Below are positions 28,061 to 36,876 of a stretch of DNA of 64,000 nt, piece after piece. Location: NCBI GenBank assembly GCA_905216095.1, contig CAJMSQ010000003.1:41843-105842 (forward strand), read 5' to 3'. The stretch comes from an uncultured bacterium (lineage in GTDB: Bacteria; Bacteroidota; Bacteroidia; Bacteroidales; Bacteroidaceae). Made by a program: the position numbers and the translations under genes. The notes under the pieces are model-generated. The model had not been told where the DNA came from and ran no database searches. It saw only the letters and a program-made list of their open reading frames with translations. Every line of letters starts with the position of its first letter. Positions within the stretch are counted from its first letter, which is position 1.

Positions 28061-29200
28061 ATGATAACCTACACACTGTTACAACACTATTGGTGGTTCC
28101 TGATAGGCTTGCTCGCGGGACTGCTCGTATTCCTCATGTTCGTACAGGGCGCCAACTCGCTCCTGCTCCGCCTGGGCGGTGACGCCGGCACGCGGGCGCT
28201 CATCCTGAACTCCACGGGGCGGAAATGGGAACTCACGTTCACGACGCTCGTCACCTTCGGTGGCGCGTTCTTTGCCGCCTTCCCGCTGTTCTACAGCACC
28301 AGCTTCGGCGGCGCTTACTGGGTATGGATGCTGCTGTTGGTCACTTTCGTGCTGCAGGCCGTCAGTTATGAGTTCCAGGGCAAGGCGGGAAACCTGCTCG
28401 GGGCCAAGACTTACCATCGCCTGCTCGTGCTCAACGGCTTTGCCGGCCCGTTCATAGTGGGCGCGGCCGTAGGCACGTTCTTCACCGGCTCGCCGTTTGT
28501 GGTCGAAAAGGGCGCGATGGGCGCGGCCGGCACGCTTGTGCCCGCCATCAGCCGCTGGACCGGCGGCTGGCACGGCCTCGAAGCGCTGGCCGAGCCGATG
28601 AATCTCGTGCTGGGCTTCACGGTAGTGTTCCTGGCCCGCACGCTCGGTTCGCTCTACCTCATCAACAACATCGACGACAGCGGCTTGCAGCCGCGCCTGC
28701 GCCGGCAGGTAGCCATCGACGCGCTGCCCTTCGTGCTGTTCTTCCTGACGTTCGCGGGGCTGTTGCTGGCGCGCGGCGGTTTCGGCGTGGCGGCCGACGG
28801 CACGGTAGTCCTTGTGCCGCACAAGTACCTCGACAACCTGCTCTCCATGCCCGCGGTCGCGCTGACCCTGCTGGCGGGCACGGTGCTCGTGCTGGCGGGC
28901 ATCGGGCGCACACTCCTGCGTCCCGCGTTCGTACGCGGCATCTGGCTCGCCGGACCCGGCACGGTGATGGTCGTGCTTGCCCTCTTCCTGCTGGCGGGGT
29001 ATAACGGTACGGCCTACTATCCCTCGACCGCCGACCTGCAAAGCTCGCTTACGATTGCCAACAGCTGTTCCAGCGAGTTCACCCTCGAGGCCATGTCGTG
29101 GGTATCCCTCTGCATCCCCTTCGTACTGGCCTACATCGGCTACGCATGGCACGCCATAGACCGCCGGAGCCTGACGCGCGAGGAGCTGGAAGGCAAATGA
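28061..29200 (+). CDS. cydB: Cytochrome bd oxidase subunit II
   Basis: This 379-residue polytopic membrane protein partners CydA. The start YTLLQHYWWFLIGLLAGLLVFLMFVQGANSLL and the motifs SYEFQGKAGNLLGAKTY and GYNGTAYYPSTADLQSSLTIANSCSS are those of CydB. The ATG at 28061 follows a purine-rich stretch that could serve as ribosome-binding site. A strong terminator follows the gene, closing the DUF4492-cydA-cydB operon. Confidence 0.96.
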   Translation: MITYTLLQHYWWFLIGLLAGLLVFLMFVQGANSLLLRLGGDAGTRALILNSTGRKWELTFTTLVTFGGAFFAAFPLFYSTSFGGAYWVWMLLLVTFVLQAVSYEFQGKAGNLLGAKTYHRLLVLNGFAGPFIVGAAVGTFFTGSPFVVEKGAMGAAGTLVPAISRWTGGWHGLEALAEPMNLVLGFTVVFLARTLGSLYLINNIDDSGLQPRLRRQVAIDALPFVLFFLTFAGLLLARGGFGVAADGTVVLVPHKYLDNLLSMPAVALTLLAGTVLVLAGIGRTLLRPAFVRGIWLAGPGTVMVVLALFLLAGYNGTAYYPSTADLQSSLTIANSCSSEFTLEAMSWVSLCIPFVLAYIGYAWHAIDRRSLTREELEGK

Positions 29201-29227
29201 CGCTGACACACATTGTTCTATATACGC

Positions 29228-29269
29228 GCGTGCGCGGGGAAGTATGTTGTTCCGCGCACGCTTCTTTTT
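29228..29269 (+). terminator. cydB terminator
   Basis: Perfect 10-bp stem GCGTGCGCGG/CCGCGCACGC (29228-29237 and 29252-29261) followed by TTCTTTTT. Confidence 0.88.
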
Positions 29270-29397
29270 CCCGGCTCCGACGTGCGGGGCGCGCAGTGCC
29301 TGTCCCTTGGCGGTACGCCTGTCCCGGCCCTTCGGAAAGGCTTTTCCCGACCCCCGGAAACGGGCCTTCCAACTCATTGATACTCATATACCCAAAA

Positions 29398-29475
29398 CTA
29401 CATGCCATGTAGGAAAAACTATCATAGGGATAGTTTCAACTACAAGCCATGTAGTTTTTCCTATAAGCCATGTAG
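29398..29475. repeat. Stand-alone four-unit palindrome array R4
   Basis: Four 15-bp units with 6-bp spacers (78 bp): CTACATGCCATGTAG, CTATCATAGGGATAG, CTACAAGCCATGTAG and CTATAAGCCATGTAG. It lies between the cydB terminator and the promoter of the next gene. Confidence 0.88.
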
Positions 29476-29614
29476 TTTTCAGAGATTAAAATGTAGTGAA
29501 ATCTTTGTGTCATGTTTGTGCCTAAAGTCCTGTTCTTACCGGATTTCTGTCCCGACTTTTTCCGTACATCCCTATTTTGTCACTTATTTTGTTTTACCCC
29601 CCGTTTTTTATTTC

Positions 29615-29622
29615 TACCTTTG
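29615..29622 (+). promoter_or_regulatory. Promoter -7 box of the 787-residue surface protein
   Basis: TACCTTTG, with TTTTG at 29587-29591 (23 nt spacing, slightly long), 44 bases before the ATG. Confidence 0.55.
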
Positions 29623-29666
29623 CCGCGTAATACTAACTTAAAATATTAACTAAAACACAAAACAGT

Positions 29667-32030
29667 ATGAAGAAACTTTTACTTCTATCGTTTATGGTGA
29701 TGGCATTCGTCACTTCGTCCTTTGCCGACGAGGCTACGTTTGACTTTACCAATCCGACCGGCCTGACACCTGCCGTCACACCTGCAGAGACGTCAGGCCA
29801 CGGTGTAGAGGCAGGTTCGACTACCTTTACGAACAGTGGCGTGAGCATCTCATTTGCGACCGAAAATACGGGGGCTAATCCCGTTTACATCTGGACGGCA
29901 AAGGGTCCGGCCTATGAACTGCGTGTCTACAATACGTGGAACATGACCATTGCCGCCCCGGCAGAAAAGAACATCACGAAGATTACTTTCGCCGGGTCTG
30001 ATGTCAAGAACGCCAGCCTGACACCCGATGCCGGCACTTTCGCCTCCAAGGTGTGGACCGGCGAGGCCAACGCGGTCGTGTTTGCCGTTTCGGCCACGAC
30101 AAAGATTAGTTCCATCACTGTTACCTTCGGGGAAGAAGGCGGCGAGAACCCCGGCGGCGGTGACGAGAATCCCGGTGGTGGTGATGAGAATCCCGGCGAT
30201 GAACTTTCCGTGCTTTACAGCGAATCCTTCAACACCGGTCTGGGCGACTTCACGGCCGACAACAAGCTCTTGCCCGAGGGCAGCACTTACGTCTGGTCGT
30301 TCGACAGCCGCTACAAGGTGGCCAAAGCCACCGCATACGTAGGCGGTGCGAAAGCCTCCGAGAGCTGGCTCGTTTCCCCACAGATTGACCTGACCGAAGC
30401 TACGGATTGCACCCTCTCTTTCGCACATGCGGCCAACTTTTTCGCCAACATCGAGTCCGAAGTCAAGACCATGATAAAGGCTGAAGGCGGAGAGTGGACC
30501 GAACTTCCCATTGACAACTATCCTACGTGCGACAAAACGTTCCCCTTCGTTACGGCTACTTTCGACCTCAAGGCATACGACGGCAAGAAAATCAACGTTG
30601 CCCTCGTCTACACCAGCACTGCCGAGGCCGCAGGTACTTACGAAGTGAAAGATTTCGTGGTGAAAGGAAAAGGTGCGGCCGTGGTTGTGCCCGATGTCCC
30701 CGACTACACGACGATTTCCGACCTGAAAGCCGCCGCTACCGGCACGGCCGTGAAGGCAACCTATACGTTCAGCGACCTGCTCGTTACGGCTATTGCCAAG
30801 AAAGGCAACAATTACAGCGTCTACGTGACGGACGGAACGGAGGGTATGCAGTTCTACGGACCCAACGAACCCGCCTTCGCCAAGGGAGACAAGATTAACG
30901 GTAAGGTAGCCGGCAATCTGGTTTCGTACAATGGCCTGACCGAAATCTCGGCCGCCGACTACGCCGAGGTTACCGTGGCAAGCAGCAACAACGAAGTAGT
31001 GCCCGTCAAGGCTACCCTGGCAGCCGTGAAAGACGACAACGCCAAGACGTACGAAAACCTTCTCGTCACCATCGAGGAAGTGGCATTTGCCGCTGAGGCC
31101 CTCGAGAACAACAACATCACCATGGTGGACGAGAGCGACAACGAACTGGTTTTGCGCGACAACTTCGCCGTTCTGGCCGACTTCATCTTCGATACGAGCA
31201 AGACTTACAACGTTACGGGCATCGTGCAGTCTTATAAGGGCACGGCACAGGTGTATCCGCTCAGCGCAGACGACGTGCAGATGATTACCAACCTCGTGAC
31301 CCCCGAAACCGCATGGGCAAAGAAGGAAGTGGCAGTCCTTGCCGGTGAGGAGTGGACCGTGGAAAATGCGCTGACCACGACTTCCGATGCCGAAAAGACC
31401 TTTACCTCTTCCAACGAGAACGTGGCTACGGTTGCCGAAGACGGCGTCATCACAGTGAAAGGCTATGGTCACACGACGATTACCGTCGAAACGGCCGAGA
31501 ATGCTACATATCTTGCTTCCAAAGCCTCTTTCGACCTTTACATCATCGAAGGTAAGGGCACCCTGGCCGAGCCTTACAGCGTGGCCGACGCACTTTATTT
31601 CTTCGAGAAGGTGACCGAGCCGGTTTGGGTCAAGGGCACGATTTCCGGCAGCTATGTAAACAACAAGTTTACCGAAGGTGCTGAAAACGCCCCGGCTTCC
31701 AACCTGGCCATCGGTACGGCTGAGGAAAACCTGCCCGTCGCGTTGGATAGCGGAAGCGACATCCGTGCCGCCTACAACCTCAAGGACAACCCCGACATGC
31801 TCGGCAAGGAAGTTTGGTTCTGCGGTAAACTTACCCGTTACTTCAGCGTAGCCGGCCTCAAGAACCTGACCGACGCCAGCACCGACGGCAAGGAAACGAT
31901 TACCGGCATTGACGGCGTTGCCGTTTCGGCAGACAAGAACGCCGCTGTCTACACCCTCGACGGCCGCCGTGTACAGAAAGCCGCAGCAGGCCTCTACATC
32001 GTGAACGGCAAGAAGGTATTTGTGAAATAA
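29667..32030 (+). CDS. Multidomain exported protein with T9SS-type tail
   Basis: This 787-residue protein has a signal peptide (1-20), an N-terminal beta-sandwich-like region, a linker of three ENPGGGD-type repeats (about 155-175), and a choice-of-anchor-J-like region (about 180-345, SYSES/SWLVSPQIDL type). An OB-fold-like domain follows (about 350-540, VYVTDGTEGMQFYG), then a BIG2-like region (about 545-620) and a second OB-like domain. The C-terminal tail VYTLDGRRVQKAAAGLYIVNGKKVF-type is a T9SS sorting signal. No active site is recognisable; a surface adhesion or binding role is likely. Base composition matches strongly expressed genes. Confidence 0.75.
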   Translation: MKKLLLLSFMVMAFVTSSFADEATFDFTNPTGLTPAVTPAETSGHGVEAGSTTFTNSGVSISFATENTGANPVYIWTAKGPAYELRVYNTWNMTIAAPAEKNITKITFAGSDVKNASLTPDAGTFASKVWTGEANAVVFAVSATTKISSITVTFGEEGGENPGGGDENPGGGDENPGDELSVLYSESFNTGLGDFTADNKLLPEGSTYVWSFDSRYKVAKATAYVGGAKASESWLVSPQIDLTEATDCTLSFAHAANFFANIESEVKTMIKAEGGEWTELPIDNYPTCDKTFPFVTATFDLKAYDGKKINVALVYTSTAEAAGTYEVKDFVVKGKGAAVVVPDVPDYTTISDLKAAATGTAVKATYTFSDLLVTAIAKKGNNYSVYVTDGTEGMQFYGPNEPAFAKGDKINGKVAGNLVSYNGLTEISAADYAEVTVASSNNEVVPVKATLAAVKDDNAKTYENLLVTIEEVAFAAEALENNNITMVDESDNELVLRDNFAVLADFIFDTSKTYNVTGIVQSYKGTAQVYPLSADDVQMITNLVTPETAWAKKEVAVLAGEEWTVENALTTTSDAEKTFTSSNENVATVAEDGVITVKGYGHTTITVETAENATYLASKASFDLYIIEGKGTLAEPYSVADALYFFEKVTEPVWVKGTISGSYVNNKFTEGAENAPASNLAIGTAEENLPVALDSGSDIRAAYNLKDNPDMLGKEVWFCGKLTRYFSVAGLKNLTDASTDGKETITGIDGVAVSADKNAAVYTLDGRRVQKAAAGLYIVNGKKVFVK

Positions 32031-32063
32031 AAACAAGCCGCCCGTCGGGCGCAGAATAAGGAT

Positions 32064-32111
32064 GGCGCGTGCCGGATGTCCCGAAAGGATGTTGGCACGC
32101 GCCTCTTTTTT
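32064..32111 (+). terminator. Terminator after the 787-residue protein gene
   Basis: Perfect 10-bp stem GGCGCGTGCC/GGCACGCGCC followed by TCTTTTTT. Confidence 0.88.
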
Positions 32112-32249
32112 GCAAAATACACCTTATAATATATAAGGACTGTGCAGTCCGGTAAGGCTTGCCCGACAAACCGGCCCGCTTTTTTGAAGCGTAATGACTT
32201 TTTTGTGATTATTAGGGAGGCGCGGAAGCCATTTGCGCGACGTTTCCAC

Positions 32250-32257
32250 TATCTTTG
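32250..32257 (+). promoter_or_regulatory. Promoter -7 box of the small outer-membrane protein gene
   Basis: TATCTTTG, 48 bases before the ATG at 32306. A TTTG at 32232-32235 is nearer than the standard spacing. Confidence 0.55.
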
Positions 32258-32305
32258 CCGACAGCGAGACCAACCTCACAAAAACCATCACTAAACTTTA
32301 CGCTT

Positions 32306-32794
32306 ATGAAAAAGTTTCTCCTTCTCCTCATCCTGTCCCTGACGACAGCTGTTGCCCACGCACAACGTACGCCCCATGCGTTCGGCGCCCACTTCGGCGG
32401 TTCCACCATCGACTTGGAGTATCAGTATCATTTCAACAAGAAGAACTTCCTCGACGTGACGGTAGGCCTGTTCGACATAGACGACGGCCTCGTGGCACAA
32501 GGCGTCTACAACTGGAACATACGCCAATGGCCCGGATGGACACCCCGCTTTGCCACGTGGAAATTCTGGGGAGGCTTCGGCGCAGGCCTGGGCTACTACG
32601 ACGCAGACAAGGGAGACGACAGCCTGTTCCTCGGACCGGTCGGTACGCTCGGCTTCGGATTCACGCTGAAAAGCATCCCGCTGACTTTCGGCATAGACTA
32701 CCGCCCGATGATATGCTTCCAAGTGGGCGACGACTTCGACATCAACGATTCCGGCTTCAAGAATATCGGCGTCACACTCACCTATCGCTTCTGA
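32306..32794 (+). CDS. Small outer-membrane beta-barrel-like protein
   Basis: This 162-residue protein has a signal peptide (1-20, ending AHAQ) and an alternating aromatic/hydrophobic pattern typical of short beta barrels (WKFWGGFGAGLGYYDADKGD, LGFGFTLKSIPLTFGIDY), ending NIGVTLTYRF with the C-terminal phenylalanine expected for outer-membrane insertion. Function is unknown. Its stop codon is the first part of a 21-bp perfect inverted repeat that serves as terminator. Confidence 0.8.
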   Translation: MKKFLLLLILSLTTAVAHAQRTPHAFGAHFGGSTIDLEYQYHFNKKNFLDVTVGLFDIDDGLVAQGVYNWNIRQWPGWTPRFATWKFWGGFGAGLGYYDADKGDDSLFLGPVGTLGFGFTLKSIPLTFGIDYRPMICFQVGDDFDINDSGFKNIGVTLTYRF

Positions 32795-32841
32795 TTTCAA
32801 ACGAAAAACGCGGACGCAAATCCGCGTTTTTCGTTTGAAAT
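32794..32841. terminator. Long bidirectional terminator, 21-bp perfect stem
   Basis: Two perfectly complementary 21-mers (32794-32814 and 32821-32841; core AAAAACGCGGA/TCCGCGTTTTT) flank the loop CGCAAA. The last base of the preceding stop codon is its first base, so termination is tight against the gene. Confidence 0.88.
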
Positions 32842-32844
32842 CCG

Positions 32845-32852
32845 TATTTTTG
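32845..32852 (+). promoter_or_regulatory. Malic enzyme promoter -7 box
   Basis: TATTTTTG directly after the terminator stem, 50 bases before the gene; the TTCGTTTG in the stem at 32830-32837 would be too close to act as a normal -33 box. Confidence 0.45.
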
Positions 32853-32901
32853 CAACAGTTTTCAACCCAATAGTTCAACCCGTCATTAGTTCTCAAGAAA
32901 A

Positions 32902-35196
32902 ATGGTAAAGATAACGAAAGAAGCAGCCCTGCTCTATCACTCGCAAGGCAAGCCCGGAAAAATCGAGGTAGTACCTACCAAGCCCTACCGCACGCAGACC
33001 GACCTGTCGCTGGCCTACTCGCCCGGCGTGGCCGAGCCTTGTCTCGAAATACAGCGCAATCCGAACGACGCATATAAGTACACCAACAAAGGCAACCTCG
33101 TGGCCGTCATCTCGAACGGCACGGCCGTGCTCGGTCTCGGCGACATCGGCGCGATGAGCGGCAAGCCCGTGATGGAAGGCAAGAGCCTGCTGTTCAAAAT
33201 CTATGCAGGCGTGGACGCTTTCGACATAGAAATCGACGAGAAAGACCCCGAAAAATTCATCCAGGCCGTCAAAGCCATCGCACCAACCTTCGGCGGCATC
33301 AACCTGGAAGACATCAAGGCGCCCGAATGCTTCGAAATCGAACGCCGGCTCAAGGCTGAGCTCGACATACCCATCATGCACGACGACCAGCACGGCACGG
33401 CCATCATCTCGGCCGCAGGCCTCATCAACGCGCTCGACGTGGCCGGCAAGCGCATCGAGGACGCGCGCATCGTCGTGAACGGCGCCGGAGCGGCCGCCAT
33501 ATCGTGTACGCGCCTCTACTGCGCATTCGGCGCGCGCCACGAGAACATTGTCATGCTCGACTCCAAGGGAGCCATCACCGCAGACCGCAGCGACCTCAAC
33601 CCGCAAAAGCGCGAGTTCGCCACAAGCCGCACCGACGTGCACACACTTGCCGAGGCCGTCAGCGGCGCCGACGTCTTCGTCGGACTTTCCAAGGGCAACG
33701 TCCTGACGCAAGACATGGTCCGTTCGATGGCCGACAAGCCTATCATCTTCGCACTGGCCAATCCCGTGCCCGAAATATCCTACGAGGACGCCATGGCCGC
33801 ACGCCCCGACGTGCTCATGAGCACCGGACGCACGGACTACCCGAACCAAATCAACAACGTCATAGGCTTCCCCTACATTTTCCGCGGCGCGCTCGACACC
33901 GCTGCCAAGGCCATCAACGAGGAGATGAAGATGGCCGCCGCACGGGCCATAGCCGACCTGGCACGCCGCCCCGTGCCCGACATCGTGAACCGCGCCTACC
34001 ACGTGCGCAACTTCACCTTCGGCCCCGACTACTTCATCCCCAAGCCCGTAGACCCGCGCCTCATCACCGAAGTCTCCATGGCCGTGGCCAAGGCAGCCAT
34101 CGAGAGCGGCGTGGCCCGCAAGGAAATCACCGACTGGAAGGCCTACCGCCAACACCTGCGCGAGTTGATGGGACAGGAAAGCAAGTTCACGCAAAACCTC
34201 TACGACACCGCACGCCTCAGCCCCCGCCGCGTAGTCTTTGCCGAAGGCACACACCCCACCATGCTCGAGGCCGCCATACGCGCCAAGGAAGAAGGCATCT
34301 GCCACCCCGTCCTGCTGGGCAACGACATGCAGATACGAAAAATGGCCGCCGACATGGACCTCAACCTTCAGGGAGTGGAAATCCTCAATCTGCGGGACGA
34401 GGCGCAGAACGAGCGCCGAAACCGCTACGCACAAGTGCTTGCCGAAAAAATGCAGCGCAAAGGCTACACCCTGCAGGAAGCCATCGACAAAATGTACGAG
34501 CGCAACTACTTCGGCATGATGATGGTCGAGACAGGAGATGCCGACGCCTTCATCACAGGTCTCTACACGAAGTACTCGAACACCATCAAAGTGGCCCACG
34601 AAGTCATCGGCGTGCAGCCCGGATACAAGCATTTCGCCACGATGCACCTTGTAAACAGCAAGAAAGGCATCTACTTCATCGCCGACACCCTCATCAACCG
34701 CCACCCCGATGCCGAAGCACTGCGCGACATCGCCCGCCTGAGCGCATCGACGGTCCGCTTCTTCAACCGCACCCCCGTCATCGCCATGCTTTCCTACTCC
34801 AACTTCGGCACCGACACCGAAGGCAGCGCCGCCAAGGTGCACAGCGTCATCGAACGCCTGCACGCCGAGTGCCCCGACCTGGCCATCGACGGCGAAATGC
34901 AAGTGAACTTCGCCCTCGACAAAGACCTGCGCGACGACAAATACCCCTTCACGCGGCTGAAAGGCCTGGATGTGAACACACTCATCTTCCCCAATCTGAC
35001 CGCAGCCAACGCGTCATACAAGATGATAAAGCAGATGTCCGAAGCCGGCGAGGTGGTAGGCCCCATCCAGATGGGCCTGAACAAACCCATCCACTTCACC
35101 GACTTCGAAAGCTCCGTGCGCGACATCGTGAACATCACGGCCGTGGCCGTCATCGACGCCATAGTGCAGGAAAAGAAGGACGCGACCGAAATCTGA
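32902..35196 (+). CDS. maeB: NADP-dependent malic enzyme with phosphotransacetylase-like domain
   Basis: This 764-residue cytoplasmic protein decarboxylates malate to pyruvate. The malic enzyme part (about 1-425) shows [35 protein letters not shown] and the NAD(P)-binding [16 protein letters not shown]. The C-terminal part (about 430-764) is phosphate acetyl/butyryltransferase-like ([30 protein letters not shown]), which in such hybrids generally regulates rather than transacetylates. Length is normal for MaeB. An element copy (D) follows after 33 bases. Confidence 0.96.
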   Translation: MVKITKEAALLYHSQGKPGKIEVVPTKPYRTQTDLSLAYSPGVAEPCLEIQRNPNDAYKYTNKGNLVAVISNGTAVLGLGDIGAMSGKPVMEGKSLLFKIYAGVDAFDIEIDEKDPEKFIQAVKAIAPTFGGINLEDIKAPECFEIERRLKAELDIPIMHDDQHGTAIISAAGLINALDVAGKRIEDARIVVNGAGAAAISCTRLYCAFGARHENIVMLDSKGAITADRSDLNPQKREFATSRTDVHTLAEAVSGADVFVGLSKGNVLTQDMVRSMADKPIIFALANPVPEISYEDAMAARPDVLMSTGRTDYPNQINNVIGFPYIFRGALDTAAKAINEEMKMAAARAIADLARRPVPDIVNRAYHVRNFTFGPDYFIPKPVDPRLITEVSMAVAKAAIESGVARKEITDWKAYRQHLRELMGQESKFTQNLYDTARLSPRRVVFAEGTHPTMLEAAIRAKEEGICHPVLLGNDMQIRKMAADMDLNLQGVEILNLRDEAQNERRNRYAQVLAEKMQRKGYTLQEAIDKMYERNYFGMMMVETGDADAFITGLYTKYSNTIKVAHEVIGVQPGYKHFATMHLVNSKKGIYFIADTLINRHPDAEALRDIARLSASTVRFFNRTPVIAMLSYSNFGTDTEGSAAKVHSVIERLHAECPDLAIDGEMQVNFALDKDLRDDKYPFTRLKGLDVNTLIFPNLTAANASYKMIKQMSEAGEVVGPIQMGLNKPIHFTDFESSVRDIVNITAVAVIDAIVQEKKDATEI

Positions 35197-35229
35197 CGCC
35201 TGCAACCGGCGCATCGCCGCCGGCCCGTT

Positions 35230-35488
35230 TTAACACTTCTTGCATTTGGCCGAAAAAAGTATTATCTTTGCATCAGCAACGAGGGCAGACCCAGCGGTCT
35301 GCCCTCGTTTTGTACGTAAACACGCCTGTTACCGGAGTTTTTACATGCCCGGACGGCCGTTTCTACATGCACATGTAGGGAAAACTAAGATAGGGATAGA
35401 AAAAACTATCCCTATCTTAGGAAAATTTTCTTCCCGGAAAAGCCCCATTACCCGCCCGCCGCGTGTTGCTGAAAGTTAAAAATGTTAA
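35230..35488 (+). repeat. Promoter-hairpin-array element, copy D
   Basis: TTAACACTTCTTG start, TTG at 35240-35242, 20 nt, TATCTTTG at 35263-35270; hairpin AACGAGGGCAGACC/GGTCTGCCCTCGTT (35278-35310); array 35341-35420; end GAAAGTTAAAAATGTTAA at 35471-35488. Similarity to copy E extends past both ends, giving a direct repeat 35205-35493 versus 40454-40743 with roughly 93 percent identity by eye. These two copies bracket the legumain lipoprotein cassette. Confidence 0.9.
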
Positions 35489-35572
35489 AGTTGTTCCTGC
35501 AAGAAAACGCACTATGCCTCCGGAGACACGCATAAAAAATGGGCATAAAATACTTTATTATATATTTTTATT

Positions 35573-35853
35573 TATCTTTGCAAATGGCGGTACATCTGTC
35601 CCCGCCTAAACTTACTGGAAGAAGCGTTATGCTTATCTCTTACGAGTGAATACCTGAGAGATTTTCAATACGTATACAAGGATAGCATAGTGGTTTCCAC
35701 GAATGGCGCGGACTACTATAACGGCATCTGTATACAAGGGCTTTCCCGGGACCCTCATTCGAAGACGTGGCGAATTGCTGTGCCGCGCTTTGTGCATATA
35801 TAATGCACGTTGGATGATATCGGCGTTTCCGACAGTCCCATCCGACCACGCCT
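35573..35853 (+). promoter_or_regulatory. Promoter and long leader of the lipoprotein cassette
   Basis: An AT-rich run ends in TATCTTTG at 35573-35580. From there to the first lipoprotein gene is about 270 bases with no gene that I can support; a 21-codon frame from 35584 is the only start near the expected transcription start. A long untranslated leader, or an unseen short gene, is implied. AT content is higher than in the neighbouring operons. Confidence 0.5.
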
Positions 35854-36876
35854 ATGAAAAACGCCATTCTGCTCAGCCTGCTTTTGCCCTTCGTATGCTG
35901 CCTGCAGGCCTGTTCCGACGATACTCCTGCCGGAAGCCCGGACGCGGACGACTTTGCGCGGCCCAACGAAATTACCGTCATCTTCACGCCCAACGGACTG
36001 GGCGACATGGGATACAACGACCTTGCCCTGCAAGGGTTGCAGCGTACCTACAAGAACCATACCGACATGCGGATGTACTTCAACGCGCCGCGCGACATGG
36101 CGCAGGCCGAAAGCATTTTCCGCGAGTGGGCCTCGAAGCCTGCCGCGGGTCGCAGCCTCTGCATTCTGGCCACCTCCGATTTCGAAGACCTCGTCACGGC
36201 CTATTTCCAGTCCGATATGGCACTTCCTGACGGCAAGGAGGTACTTCTGTTCGAGAGCGACAATCCTCACAACCTGCCCATCAGTACTTTTCGGATGAGT
36301 CTGTACGGCGCTTCTTTCTTAGCCGGTGTCTGTGCCGCCTCGCTTACCGATGGGAAGGGGCTGGCCGTGGGCGGTTCATCGTCCGACGCATCCATCCGCT
36401 CCGCCCTCGACGGACTGGCCGACGGATATGCACACATGGGGCGAAGCACCCCCGACGTCGTGTTTCTTTCCGAAGGATTCGACGGCTACGCCATGCCCGA
36501 CAAGGCTTACCGCAACATGGCCGAATGGTCGAGCCACTATGACTTTGTCTACCCTGTGGCGGGCGGTTCGAACTTAGGCATATATAAATATCTCCGCGAC
36601 TATGCCACCACGGTCCACACCGCGGGAATGGACGTCGATCAGTCGCACCTGTGCAACAAGGTGACCGGTTCGGCTGTCAAACACCTGGACCGTTTGCTTG
36701 CATTCTACCTCAACCTGTGGCTGTCCGGCACACCGCTGCCCGCAAAGGCCTGGTACGGACTCGAAAGCGGCTTCGTGGACTACCTTGTCGCCCCCGCTTA
36801 CAGCGCGAGCCTCGGCAACGTTGTCGAAACCAGCCGTCGGACAGCCATAGATAAAGAAAATGCGTATGAAGAATAA
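35854..36876 (+). CDS. BMP-family-like substrate-binding lipoprotein
   Basis: This 340-residue lipoprotein has a lipobox LQAC with Cys20. Its body resembles the basic membrane protein/Med family of type I periplasmic-binding folds: an early GLGDMGYNDLALQGLQ motif, FRMSLYGASFLAGVCAA, GLADGYAHMG and a late GMDVDQSHL motif, the last typical of the nucleoside-binding BMP group. There are no ABC permease or ATPase genes nearby, so it may act as a sensor or a binding partner rather than a transporter component. Its end overlaps the start of the legumain-fusion gene by 17 bases. Confidence 0.75.
   Translation: MKNAILLSLLLPFVCCLQACSDDTPAGSPDADDFARPNEITVIFTPNGLGDMGYNDLALQGLQRTYKNHTDMRMYFNAPRDMAQAESIFREWASKPAAGRSLCILATSDFEDLVTAYFQSDMALPDGKEVLLFESDNPHNLPISTFRMSLYGASFLAGVCAASLTDGKGLAVGGSSSDASIRSALDGLADGYAHMGRSTPDVVFLSEGFDGYAMPDKAYRNMAEWSSHYDFVYPVAGGSNLGIYKYLRDYATTVHTAGMDVDQSHLCNKVTGSAVKHLDRLLAFYLNLWLSGTPLPAKAWYGLESGFVDYLVAPAYSASLGNVVETSRRTAIDKENAYEE

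Noticed and set aside
29850..32036. Long minus-strand open frame opposite the 787-residue exported protein
   Set aside because: The translation is Gly/His/Val-rich with no signal or domain, whereas the plus strand has a signal peptide and a T9SS tail.
35703..36230. Plus-strand frame overlapping the BMP-like lipoprotein start
   Set aside because: It overlaps a clear lipoprotein gene in another frame and gives an arginine-rich, domain-free translation.
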